This document shows, in pieces, positions 1 to 6,813 of a stretch of 39,192 bases of DNA. The notes under the pieces were generated by a model. The model did not search any database. It was not told where the DNA came from and saw only the letters and a program-made list of their open reading frames with translations. The DNA is taken from assembly GCA_900546795.1 (NCBI GenBank), contig UREG01000006.1:1-39192 (forward strand). The letters run 5' to 3'. How positions within the stretch are numbered: position 1 is the stretch's first letter; each line of letters opens with the position of its first letter. This DNA is from an uncultured Veillonellaceae bacterium. Its GTDB lineage: Bacteria > Bacillota > Negativicutes > Veillonellales > Megasphaeraceae. Position numbers and translations under genes: made by a program.

Positions 1-591
1 ATCCGCCGTAAGCGGCAGCAAACATCCGGCCGCCATAATCCGCGTTCCCCGAATGATCACGGCCCCGTCATGCAGCGGAGTATTGGGAATAAAGATATTC
101 CCCAGCAGCTCTCTAGACACACGGCCGTCAATAGAGATCCCGGTATCGATATAATCGTTCAGCCCAACTTCCCGTTCAAATACCAAAAGAGCACCAATAT
201 GATCCTTAGACATAGACTCTACAATACTCAATACTTCGTCCAGCATCCCTTTCAATTCTTTCTCGCTTACCGCACGGCTGGGGCGAAAAAAACCGCTCCG
301 GCCCAACTGCTCCAGCCCTCGGCGCAGTTCCGGCTGAAATACTACCGGCAAGGCGACAATAAGTACTGTCATCCCCTGCTGAAGCAGCCAGTTTACCGCA
401 TGCAAATCGAGCGTTCGGCTTACCAGCGTAATAAACGCCAGCACTAACAGCCCTTTGATCAAAGCCACTGCCCTCGTATTATGTATCAAATAAAACACTT
501 TATACAGCACAACGGCAACCAACAAAATATCTACAATATCCAGAAACCGAATCGTACTAAACAATCCCTGCATCTGCAATTCCCAATTCAT
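1..591 (-). CDS. cdaA: Diadenylate cyclase CdaA (C-terminus outside the window)
   Basis: The protein makes c-di-AMP from two ATP at the membrane. The first about 95 residues are hydrophobic (start MNWELQMQGLF, then three likely membrane segments). After them comes the DisA_N catalytic domain with the conserved NTPLHDGAVII motif and GCLLPLT near the cut. The usual CdaA length is about 270-280 residues and 197 codons are visible, so the gene is complete at the 5' end and truncated by the window edge. The ATG at 589-591 follows a purine-rich GAGGAAGCGAGG stretch. The gene lies downstream of mntH in the same direction but is separated by a terminator, so it probably has its own promoter in the roughly 180-base gap. 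Family assignment is secure. Confidence 0.93.
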   Translation of the reverse strand, partial: MNWELQMQGLFSTIRFLDIVDILLVAVVLYKVFYLIHNTRAVALIKGLLVLAFITLVSRTLDLHAVNWLLQQGMTVLIVALPVVFQPELRRGLEQLGRSGFFRPSRAVSEKELKGMLDEVLSIVESMSKDHIGALLVFEREVGLNDYIDTGISIDGRVSRELLGNIFIPNTPLHDGAVIIRGTRIMAAGCLLPLTAD

Positions 592-764
592 GGCACAACC
601 TCGCTTCCTCTGCGGCAATTCTATTTATGTCAATGTGTATGTATTATCTCACTGCAATGCATCTGCACCTATTCCAACGATTTAGTCACATACATATCAC
701 TTCTAATTTTACAATATTTTTTATGCAAATAGCAAAAAAGAGAAGAAAAAATACATTTTTCCAT

Positions 765-790
765 AAAAAAAGACTGGCACTGCGTGCCAG
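765..790 (-). terminator. Intrinsic terminator of mntH
   Basis: A perfect 7-bp stem, CTGGCAC / GTGCCAG, with a 3-base loop (774-790) is followed on the minus strand by a run of T (complement of the A-run at 764-771). It lies 15 bases after the mntH stop codon. Confidence 0.85.
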
Positions 791-804
791 CCTTCTTCTT
801 TTTA

Positions 805-2064
805 TCAAAGTGATTCATACAATAAATACAAATTAAGAGCGGCCACCAAAATACCGATCGCCCAAAGCATGATTTTCGTTGCCGGCCGATTAGCAAATTC
901 TCCCATTACCTTTTTAGACGAAGTCAGGTAGAGCTGCGCAAAAATGGTAATAGGCAGCTGCACACTCAGCAGCATCTGGCTGACGATAAGCCCGTAAAAG
1001 GGATCGGTGATAAACAAAAGGACACCGAGCGCTAAACCAAAAGTCAGCACCACGCCTACGCGGGAATGGATATCTTTCATATCATACGATTCGCCAAACA
1101 TCCCTGCAAAAATCGCCGCTCCCGCCATACCGGCCGTCGTTGTAGAGGCAATACCGGCAAACAGCAGCGCAATAGCAAACACCTTTGCCGCATTATCTCC
1201 GAGCAAAGGAACCAGCATCTCCTGCGCCTGCTGCAGCTCCTCTACAGGAATCCCCTGTACGAAAAAAGTAGCTGCCGCCAGCAGTACCATGGCGCTGTTG
1301 ATAGCCCAGCCGATGGACATGGAAAATATCGTATCCATAAATTCGAACCGCAGCTGACGCACCATACTGTTTTTATCCGCCTTATTCCATTCCCGGCTTT
1401 GGATTACTTCTGAATGGAGAAACAGGTTATGCGGCATAATGACCGCCCCTAAAATACTCATTACTATCAGCATAGATCCTTCCGGAATCGAAGGTACCGA
1501 CCAATGATAAGCGGCCGTTTCCCATGGGATCTCTACCATAGACAGCTCAAACAAATAACTCAAGGCAATCACCGATACAAACCCGGCAATCCAGGTTTCC
1601 AGCCGCCGATACGAATTGGTTACCAGCATGACGGCGCATAACAGCGACGAAAAAACGGCGCCGGTCATAATGGGAATCTGAAACAGCATATTCAAGGCGA
1701 TCGCCGCGCCCAAAATCTCAGCCAGCGCCGTGGCCACTGCAGCCAGCATCGCGCTCAGCAATACCGGACGGGCAATCCGTTTAGGCATATACCGATAGAT
1801 TCCTTCCGCCAGACATTCTCCGGTAACGATGCCTAAATGCGCCACATTATGCTGCAGCAAAATCAGCATCACGGTAGATAAAGTAACCACCCACAACAGC
1901 TCATAGCCATAATCCGCACCAGCCGCCAGATTCGCCGCCCAATTCCCCGGATCAATGAATCCAACCGTAACTAAAATTCCCGGGCCTATATACTTAAACA
2001 TTTCCCTGGCTTCTTTACTTTGTTCATGTATCTTCGACAATTCCTTTTTCAAATACGCAACCAT
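805..2064 (-). CDS. mntH: NRAMP-family Mn2+/Fe2+ : H+ symporter MntH
   Basis: This is an inner-membrane importer of Mn2+ (and Fe2+) driven by protons. At 419 residues it has the normal bacterial length and about eleven hydrophobic segments. Both metal-site motifs are present: DPGN in TM1 (Asp38, Asn41) and MPHN in TM6 (Met210 to Asn213), the residues that bind the metal in characterised bacterial Nramp proteins. The ATG at 2064 follows AGGTGAAGGA. The gene is divergent from mrp; its promoter (TTGAAA-17-TATAAT) lies right next to a perfect Fur-type box, so control by iron or manganese is likely. The intact motifs contrast with the second NRAMP-fold gene at 26829-28037, which lacks them. Confidence 0.95.
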   Translation of the reverse strand: MVAYLKKELSKIHEQSKEAREMFKYIGPGILVTVGFIDPGNWAANLAAGADYGYELLWVVTLSTVMLILLQHNVAHLGIVTGECLAEGIYRYMPKRIARPVLLSAMLAAVATALAEILGAAIALNMLFQIPIMTGAVFSSLLCAVMLVTNSYRRLETWIAGFVSVIALSYLFELSMVEIPWETAAYHWSVPSIPEGSMLIVMSILGAVIMPHNLFLHSEVIQSREWNKADKNSMVRQLRFEFMDTIFSMSIGWAINSAMVLLAAATFFVQGIPVEELQQAQEMLVPLLGDNAAKVFAIALLFAGIASTTTAGMAGAAIFAGMFGESYDMKDIHSRVGVVLTFGLALGVLLFITDPFYGLIVSQMLLSVQLPITIFAQLYLTSSKKVMGEFANRPATKIMLWAIGILVAALNLYLLYESL

Positions 2065-2154
2065 TCCTTCACCTATTGTCCTTTCTTCACACTCTCATTT
2101 TAATATAAAATTTGATATAGAATCTTATATATTATTACACATGGTGATGACTTG

Positions 2155-2183
2155 ATTATACCTAAATTTCAATTTCTTTTCAA
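2155..2183 (-). promoter_or_regulatory. mntH promoter
   Basis: On the minus strand the -35 element TTGAAA (2183-2178) is followed by a 17-base spacer and a perfect -10 TATAAT (2160-2155). Transcription would start near 2148, about 84 bases before the mntH start codon. Confidence 0.7.
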
Positions 2184-2191
2184 CATTTTTT

Positions 2192-2206
2192 TGATAATTA
2201 TTATCA
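2192..2206. promoter_or_regulatory. Fur-type operator (perfect 7-1-7 palindrome)
   Basis: The sequence TGATAATTATTATCA is a perfect 7-1-7 inverted repeat and matches the classic Fur box core. It lies between the divergent -35 elements: 8 bases from that of mntH and 16 bases from that of mrp. Fur control is inferred from the motif; the bound protein is not in the window. Confidence 0.75.
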
Positions 2207-2222
2207 CATCATTTTTATTAGA

Positions 2223-2251
2223 TTGCTCTGCCTTCTTCTATGCTATATAAT
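2223..2251 (+). promoter_or_regulatory. mrp promoter
   Basis: A -35 TTGCTC (2223-2228), a 17-base spacer and a perfect -10 TATAAT (2246-2251) precede the mrp start codon by about 37 bases. Confidence 0.65.
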
Positions 2252-2288
2252 AAGTTCATATGTACTATATTTTTTAAGGAGTGATACC

Positions 2289-3125
2289 ATGAGTACAGAA
2301 TGTAATCACGATTGTTCTTCCTGCCAGCAGAACTGCGGCGACCGCAAGGCGCCGGCAAAAATAAAACCCAATGCAGGTGCAAATATAAAAAAAGTCATTG
2401 CCGTTGTCAGCGGTAAAGGCGGCGTCGGCAAATCCCTTGTCACCTCTTCTTTAGCCGTATTGATGAACCGCCGCGGCCATCGGGTAGGCATCCTCGATGC
2501 AGATGTAACCGGCCCGTCCATCCCTACTGGATTCGGATTAACGGAAAAAGCGATGGGGACAGCGCTCGGCATTGCTCCAGCCGTTACCAAAGAAGGAATT
2601 CGGGTCATGTCGCTTAATCTGCTTCTGCCCAATGCGAACGATCCGGTCGTATGGCGCGGCCCGGTTATCGGCGGCGCAGTACAGCAATTTTGGACAGACG
2701 TCGTTTGGGGAAATGTCGATTATCTTTTCATAGATATGCCTCCGGGAACCGGCGATGTACCGCTTACCGTATTCCAATCGTTGCCGGTAGACGGCATTGT
2801 GGTCGTAACTTCTCCGCAGGACCTCGTTTCCATGATTGTAGAAAAAGCACTGAAAATGTCTGCCATGATGCAGGTTCCGGTACTGGGACTCGTAGAAAAT
2901 ATGAGTTATTTTGAATGTCCGAACTGCCATGAAAAACACTTCATTTTCGGTGAAAGCCATTTGGAAGATCTCGCAACTCAATACGAAATTTCCCATACGG
3001 CCCGCATTCCTATGGATATCCAAACCGCCGCCCTTTTCGACCAGGGGAAAATCGAAACATTGCAGAACTCTCCGCTCGAAACACTCGTAACTGCACTGGA
3101 AACAGAGCTGCCTATCGAAAAATAA
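2289..3125 (+). CDS. Mrp/Nbp35-family Fe-S cluster carrier ATPase
   Basis: This is a cytosolic P-loop ATPase (MinD/SIMIBI class) that assembles or carries [4Fe-4S] clusters. An N-terminal cysteine cluster (Cys5, Cys9, Cys12, Cys16) resembles the ferredoxin-like site of Nbp35. It is followed by a deviant Walker A, SGKGGVGKS (about residues 42-50), an LDADVTGPS switch, and the C-terminal CPNC pair that bridges the cluster in this family. Length is 278 residues. The ATG at 2289 is chosen because TAAGGAG lies 8 bases before it; an upstream in-frame TTG has no ribosome site. The gene is divergent from mntH across a Fur-type box, which fits a role in metal and Fe-S homeostasis. It is often annotated apbC/mrp. 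Confidence 0.93.
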   Translation: MSTECNHDCSSCQQNCGDRKAPAKIKPNAGANIKKVIAVVSGKGGVGKSLVTSSLAVLMNRRGHRVGILDADVTGPSIPTGFGLTEKAMGTALGIAPAVTKEGIRVMSLNLLLPNANDPVVWRGPVIGGAVQQFWTDVVWGNVDYLFIDMPPGTGDVPLTVFQSLPVDGIVVVTSPQDLVSMIVEKALKMSAMMQVPVLGLVENMSYFECPNCHEKHFIFGESHLEDLATQYEISHTARIPMDIQTAALFDQGKIETLQNSPLETLVTALETELPIEK

Positions 3126-3144
3126 TTCTGCTTCAACGCTGCAA

Positions 3145-3180
3145 AACCGCCTTATTTTCAAAGTAAGGCGGTTATTCTTT
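3145..3180 (+). terminator. Intrinsic terminator of mrp
   Basis: A 10-bp perfect stem, AACCGCCTTA / TAAGGCGGTT, with a 9-base loop is followed by ATTCTTT, 20 bases after the stop codon. Confidence 0.8.
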
Positions 3181-3273
3181 AAGAATTTCTAAACTCTATT
3201 GACTAATTTCTATTTATTTGCTATGATGTATTACAAGGTAGTAAGTAAAAAAAGTTACTTAGGAGGCAGGATC

Positions 3274-3567
3274 ATGAAAAAATGGACGACGATGATCACA
3301 GCAAGTGTATGTGCAATGATGATGACCGCCGGAGTTTTCGCATACAGCCCGGCAGAAAGCCGTATCGTAAATTATTCTATCAATGATGTGCAGGAACTCG
3401 TATTGAAAGCCTATCCGAATGCCAAAATTCGTTCGATTGAATTGGACGAAGATCATGGTTTTTATGAATATGAAGTAAAATTCTCTACTCCGGATTTCCG
3501 CGGTGAAGTAAAAGTTAATCCCGAAACGGGGCAGATCTTTGAACGGGAACACAAATATCATCGGTAA
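3274..3567 (+). CDS. Small secreted PepSY-domain protein
   Basis: The 97-residue protein has an N-terminal signal peptide (MKKW, hydrophobic stretch, predicted cut after VFA at residue 23) and then a single PepSY-like domain. This shows the alternating pattern AYPNAKIRSIELDED ... YEYEVKF ... GEVKVNPETGQI typical of the family, where the second half forms beta strands around an acidic turn. PepSY proteins often inhibit or chaperone exported proteases or bind cations, but no partner gene is present here. The ATG at 3274 follows TTAGGAGGCAGG, an excellent ribosome site; upstream in-frame codons are rejected because they lack one and would spoil the signal peptide. It is flanked by terminators and so is monocistronic. 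Confidence 0.85.
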   Translation: MKKWTTMITASVCAMMMTAGVFAYSPAESRIVNYSINDVQELVLKAYPNAKIRSIELDEDHGFYEYEVKFSTPDFRGEVKVNPETGQIFEREHKYHR

Positions 3568-3600
3568 CAGCAGCAAGGTATGATCACATGCATCATACAA

Positions 3601-3632
3601 AAAAAGGGTCGGTTCTATGAACCGGCCCTTTT
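3601..3632. terminator. Bidirectional terminator
   Basis: A 10-bp stem (3606-3615 with 3619-3628, one G-T pair) and a 3-base loop are flanked by AAAAA on the left and TTTT on the right. It can end the PepSY gene on the plus strand and the small gene at 3631 on the minus strand. Confidence 0.8.
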
Positions 3633-3849
3633 AGTATCGGTACCGCGCTGTCATTTCTGCTGTCCAATCTAAGAGCTGCAGCCGATTTAAACAGCGCAGC
3701 CTGTCTTCAAAACCGGCTGCTCCGTTCCAGCCATAGCGGTTTCTTCCGCCGGCCTCATCCGTTTCTTTAGCGAATACTTCGCACCTTTTCTCTTTTAACC
3801 CAAACAAGGTGTCCAGCTCTCTTAACCACCCCGTCCATCTTACAGGCAA
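3631..3849 (-). CDS. Small hypothetical protein, possibly frameshifted
   Basis: I do not recognise this family. An open frame of about 72 codons ends exactly at a terminator that also works on this strand, which supports it as a real gene. It is rich in charged and aromatic residues (LFGLKEKR, ETDEAGGRNRYG, AEMTARYRY at the end) with no signal peptide or membrane segment. The only start in this frame is TTG at 3849, without a good ribosome site. A second frame just upstream begins with tandem ATG codons near 3891 and runs MSRMSAVPDNWLAGF before it stops near 3777. The two frames overlap around GTTAAGAGAGC (about 3816-3826), so one gene of about 85-90 residues broken by a frameshift is possible. 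Confidence 0.4.
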   Translation of the reverse strand: MPVRWTGWLRELDTLFGLKEKRCEVFAKETDEAGGRNRYGWNGAAGFEDRLRCLNRLQLLDWTAEMTARYRY

Positions 3850-4014
3850 AACCTGCCAACCAATTATCAGGCACCGCGCTCATACGGCTCATCATCTTCT
3901 CGCTGCCCGCTTTATTTTTCCCTTGCCGTTCTTTACCGGTCTCCTATTTTTTGTTACATACAAAGCCGCCGCTTCCTATTTATTTTTTTATGCCTCCATC
4001 TAAATTTTTTCTTC

Positions 4015-4043
4015 TTGTATTCCTACTATCTTGCTAGTATAAT
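4015..4043 (+). promoter_or_regulatory. cysK-metA promoter
   Basis: A -35 TTGTAT (4015-4020), an exact 17-base spacer and a perfect -10 TATAAT (4038-4043) give a start site near 4050, about 55 bases before the cysK ATG. The spacer holds the left arm of the inverted repeat described next. Confidence 0.75.
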
Positions 4044-4075
4044 GAGTATCACTTAATTCCTAGTTAGATAGTAGG
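4022..4075 (+). promoter_or_regulatory. 16-base inverted repeat over the cysK promoter (operator or attenuator)
   Basis: CCTACTATCTTGCTAG (4022-4037) and CTAGTTAGATAGTAGG (4060-4075) are inverted copies that differ at 2 of 16 positions, with 22 bases between them. Each arm is itself roughly dyadic (TACTA..TAGTA type). The left arm fills the -35/-10 spacer, so a repressor could block RNA polymerase; a cysteine-responsive Rrf2/CymR-type regulator is a guess. The right arm is followed by TTATTTTTTTATA. Because the left arm lies upstream of the start site, an RNA terminator would not contain it, so DNA binding is more likely. Confidence 0.6.
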
Positions 4076-4104
4076 TTATTTTTTTATATACAGGAGGAAT
4101 CTTT

Positions 4105-5037
4105 ATGAACGTTTCACAATCTATTACTGATCTCATCGGCCGTACGCCGCTTGTTTCTATTCAGCGTTACAGCCGTCAATTTGCACCCAGTGCCACCTTA
4201 TTGGCTAAACTGGATTCATTTAATCCTGCCGGCAGCTCCAAAGACCGTATCGCCTTGGCTATGATCAACGATGCGGAAGCAAAGAGCCGGCTCAAACCAA
4301 ATTCTGTCATCATTGAACCGACCAGCGGCAATACCGGAATCGGTCTTGCCAGTGTAGCGGCTGCCCGCGGCTATCGCCTCATCTTAACGATGCCGGAAAC
4401 GATGTCGATAGAACGCCGTAACTTGCTCAAAGCCTACGGCGCAGAGCTCGTCCTCACACCCGGCAGCTTGGGTATGAAAGGTGCCGTAGATATGGCCAAC
4501 ACGCTGGCTGCGCAGCATGAAAATGCATTTATTCCCAGCCAGTTTGAGAACCCGGCCAATCCGAAAATTCATGAACTCACGACCGGACCGGAAATATGGC
4601 AGGGCACAGACGGCAAGGTAGATATCTTCGTAGCCGGCGTAGGCACCGGCGGTACGGTAAGCGGCACCGGCGCTTATTTAAAATCCAAAAATCCAAACAT
4701 TAAAATCGCAGCGGTAGAACCGGCAGATTCTCCTCTGCTCTCTAAAGGTATCGCAGGACCTCATAAAATTCAAGGGATCGGCGCTAATTTTGTTCCAAAA
4801 AACTACAATGCCCAAGTCGTAGACGAAATCATTACGGTTTCCAGCGATGATGCTTTAAAAAATGCGCAGCATCTTGCCCACCAGGAAGGAATCCTTGTCG
4901 GCATCTCCTCAGGCGCAGCCCTTACTGCTGCCGTCCAGCTCGCAGCCCGTCCGGAAAATGCCGGCAAAACCATTGTCGTTTTCCTGCCGGACAGCGGCGA
5001 ACGCTACTTGTCTACACCGGGATTTATCGCCCAGTAA
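4105..5037 (+). CDS. cysK: Cysteine synthase (O-acetylserine sulfhydrylase)
   Basis: This PLP enzyme makes L-cysteine and acetate from O-acetyl-L-serine and sulfide in the cytosol. The PLP lysine is in NPAGSSKDR (Lys46), the substrate loop is TSGNTG (residues 73-78), and the glycine-rich phosphate loop is GTGGTVSGTG. The C-terminal SGAA and FLPDSGERY motifs are also typical. Length of 310 residues is standard. The ATG at 4105 follows AGGAGGAAT. metA starts 24 bases after the stop without a terminator, so the two form a cysteine and methionine precursor operon. No cysE lies nearby. Confidence 0.96.
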   Translation: MNVSQSITDLIGRTPLVSIQRYSRQFAPSATLLAKLDSFNPAGSSKDRIALAMINDAEAKSRLKPNSVIIEPTSGNTGIGLASVAAARGYRLILTMPETMSIERRNLLKAYGAELVLTPGSLGMKGAVDMANTLAAQHENAFIPSQFENPANPKIHELTTGPEIWQGTDGKVDIFVAGVGTGGTVSGTGAYLKSKNPNIKIAAVEPADSPLLSKGIAGPHKIQGIGANFVPKNYNAQVVDEIITVSSDDALKNAQHLAHQEGILVGISSGAALTAAVQLAARPENAGKTIVVFLPDSGERYLSTPGFIAQ

Positions 5038-5061
5038 TTTCGGAAAGAGAGTTGATCTTCC

Positions 5062-5955
5062 ATGACCCTGCTTCTACAGCCCCGTTTGGCTTCTATCCCC
5101 CAACTGAAACAAGAAGGAATTTCTGTTCTTGATCAAAACACGGACACTCCGGCGCTGCGCTTGCTCCTCCTCAACCTCATGCCTAAAAAACTGGAAGCGG
5201 AATATCAATTTCTCCGCCTTCTAGGCAGTGCCGGCATTCCATTGTCCGTAGATTTTGCTCGGGTAACCAGCCGGCTCTCCTCCCATGCCGACAACACGTA
5301 CCTGCAGGAAAACTACCTTACGTTCCAGGATATTCGGCAGCAAAACTACGATGGTTTTCTCATCACCGGCACCCCGGTGGAATTGATGAAATTCGAAGAC
5401 GTCGATTTCTGGGAAGAAGTGCAGCAATATTTGGAATGGACAAACACGCATGTCCGCTCCTCCCTGCATTGCTGCTGGGGAGCGCAAGCCGCCATGTATT
5501 ATCATTACGGCATCGGTAAAAAAATTCTCTCCGAAAAATTATTCGGGATCTATCCTTACCAGATTCAAAAAACCGATCATCCGCTGATGGCGCAGTTCCC
5601 CGGAACCTATACCATTCCGCAGGCCCGTTTTTCTTCTGTTGATGAAAGCAAAGTTCTCCATCATCCTCATCTGGAAGTGCTGGCCCGCAACAACTCAAAA
5701 GGAATCGATATCTGTACCAGCAAGGATTCTCTGCGTCATATCTTTGTTTTTGGCCATTTTGAATATGAGCGAACAACTATGATCGCTGAATATCATCGCG
5801 ATAAAGAAAAAGGACTGCATCTCAAAGTCCCGGAAAATTATTTTCCTAACGATGATAGTGAGAAAAAACCATACTTTACCTGGAATCAAGATGCGAAACA
5901 ATTCCATAAAAATTGGCTGCAGCTGCTTGCCAACACCCTGCCGTCCGCTATGTAA
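5062..5955 (+). CDS. metA: Homoserine O-acetyltransferase (MetA family)
   Basis: This enzyme acylates homoserine, the first committed step of methionine synthesis. The nucleophile is the second Cys of HCCWGAQAA (Cys138) and the catalytic His and Glu are in FGHFEYE (His232, Glu234). MetA enzymes use succinyl-CoA or acetyl-CoA, and one active-site position decides which: Gly in the E. coli type, Glu in the Bacillus cereus type. Here the motif reads TGTPVE with Glu107 at that place, so acetyl-CoA is predicted. Length is 297 residues. It follows cysK in one operon, which suits direct sulfhydrylation. The ATG at 5062 follows AAAGAGAG with a rather long spacing. Confidence 0.92.
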   Translation: MTLLLQPRLASIPQLKQEGISVLDQNTDTPALRLLLLNLMPKKLEAEYQFLRLLGSAGIPLSVDFARVTSRLSSHADNTYLQENYLTFQDIRQQNYDGFLITGTPVELMKFEDVDFWEEVQQYLEWTNTHVRSSLHCCWGAQAAMYYHYGIGKKILSEKLFGIYPYQIQKTDHPLMAQFPGTYTIPQARFSSVDESKVLHHPHLEVLARNNSKGIDICTSKDSLRHIFVFGHFEYERTTMIAEYHRDKEKGLHLKVPENYFPNDDSEKKPYFTWNQDAKQFHKNWLQLLANTLPSAM

Positions 5956-5968
5956 CGCGGGCGGTTTT
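5941..5968 (+). terminator. Intrinsic terminator of cysK-metA
   Basis: CCGTCCGC / GCGGGCGG pair over 8 bp (one G-T) around an 8-base loop and are followed by TTTTCTTTATA. The left arm overlaps the last codons of metA. Confidence 0.7.
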
Positions 5969-6041
5969 CTTTATATCCTGATCGCTATTCCGCTCCCGCA
6001 GCGCCCTCCTGCCGCACTTGCTTTCGGCTGTCTTTTCTCCG

Positions 6042-6407
6042 TTACCTATCCTCTTTTTCCTTCTTTTTTCTTTTCTCCCGCCGCTTCAATATCAAATGCT
6101 CGCCGGCAAACCCAGGATAAAATGATAGGGACAGCTTCCTTTTATTTGTAAATCCCTCTATTCCCAAAGCCGATTCTATCCTATAAAGCTCATCTAATAA
6201 ATACGATTCCTCCTGCTCCACTGCTCGTTTATACCATTCCAATTGCCGTTCTATTTTTGCAATACCACGATAAGGAGATTGAATAAAGCAATGAAGGTTT
6301 CGGGCAATCCCGTTTTCTCCGCTAACGTTTCTTTCGATCGCATCGCAGACAGCGATCCACCGTCCCAGCAGATAACTTCTATCCCTACTGACTCTATTAA
6401 GGTACAT
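6042..6407 (-). pseudogene. Remnant of type I-C Cascade protein Cas8c (Csd1), C-terminal part
   Basis: The 121-residue frame resembles the C-terminal fifth of Cas8c/Csd1: LNRVSRDRSYLLGRWIAV, then a block pairing with the F..P...I..QL..Y region, then EGFTNKRKLSLSFYPGF where intact proteins have a conserved GYY.Q end. Intact Cas8c has about 570-600 residues, so most is missing. The ATG at 6407 has an AGGTGG ribosome site 10 bases before it, so a short protein could still be made. The C-terminus runs into a basic tail (KRREKRKKKEK) not expected of the family. No other cas gene is present, but a type I-C-like CRISPR repeat lies 320 bases away. The call rests on remembered family patterns and needs a profile search. 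Confidence 0.55.
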
Positions 6408-6725
6408 GATATGTTCCCACCTTTCCTATCCAGACAATAGCCTTGCGCTTTTACCGCAAATAAATGACAGCGGTTTCACCGCGCATCTTTCTAATACTCG
6501 CTATTTTTACATTTTATGTTTTTTTTATTTTATATGAATAATTCTACACCAATGTCAGCATAAAATACCAATAAAAATTTTCCTCTATAACTTCTATTTT
6601 CTATAATCAAATTTATTTTTGCCCTTCATGAATTGGAAGATTTTATTGATTCCATGTATAATAAGAGAAAGCCTATCCCATTTCTTATCTCTAGGGTTCG
6701 TATACAGCATGAATAGGCAGCACTT
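6408..6725. other. AT-rich non-coding stretch between the Cas8c remnant and the CRISPR-like repeat
   Basis: No open frame, tRNA or terminator is supported here. The part from about 6490 to 6660 is very AT-rich and directly precedes the single repeat, as a CRISPR leader would. A decayed leader is possible but not proven. Confidence 0.35.
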
Positions 6726-6757
6726 GTCGTTTCTTCTCTTAGAAACGTGGATTGAAA
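6726..6757 (+). CRISPR. Solitary type I-C-like CRISPR repeat (no array)
   Basis: A 32-base unit starts GTCG, holds the hairpin CGTTTC / GAAACG around an 8-base loop, and ends CGTGGATTGAAA. Length, 5' GTCG, internal stem and 3' GTGGATTGAAA all match type I-C repeats. Only one copy exists; no second copy lies one spacer away on either side. The nearby Cas8c remnant supports a decayed type I-C locus. Confidence 0.65.
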
Positions 6758-6784
6758 AATGTTTTTTTTCTTTTATGTAAAAAA

Positions 6785-6811
6785 GTGAGCCAAAAACTGG
6801 CTCACTTTTTT
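6785..6811. terminator. Bidirectional terminator after the Fe-dependent dehydrogenase
   Basis: GTGAGCCA / TGGCTCAC form an 8-bp perfect stem with a 5-base loop, flanked by A-rich sequence on the left and TTTTTT on the right. It sits just past the stop of the minus-strand gene at 6814. Confidence 0.85.
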
Positions 6812-6813
6812 CT

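Noticed and set aside
3633..3650. GGTACCGCG on the plus strand, similar to the T-box core
   Set aside because: No stem I, no antiterminator pairing and no gene within reach; it lies inside the small minus-strand gene and 450 bases before cysK.
6490..6760. A functional CRISPR array
   Set aside because: Only one repeat-like unit is present; no second copy at spacer distance on either side.
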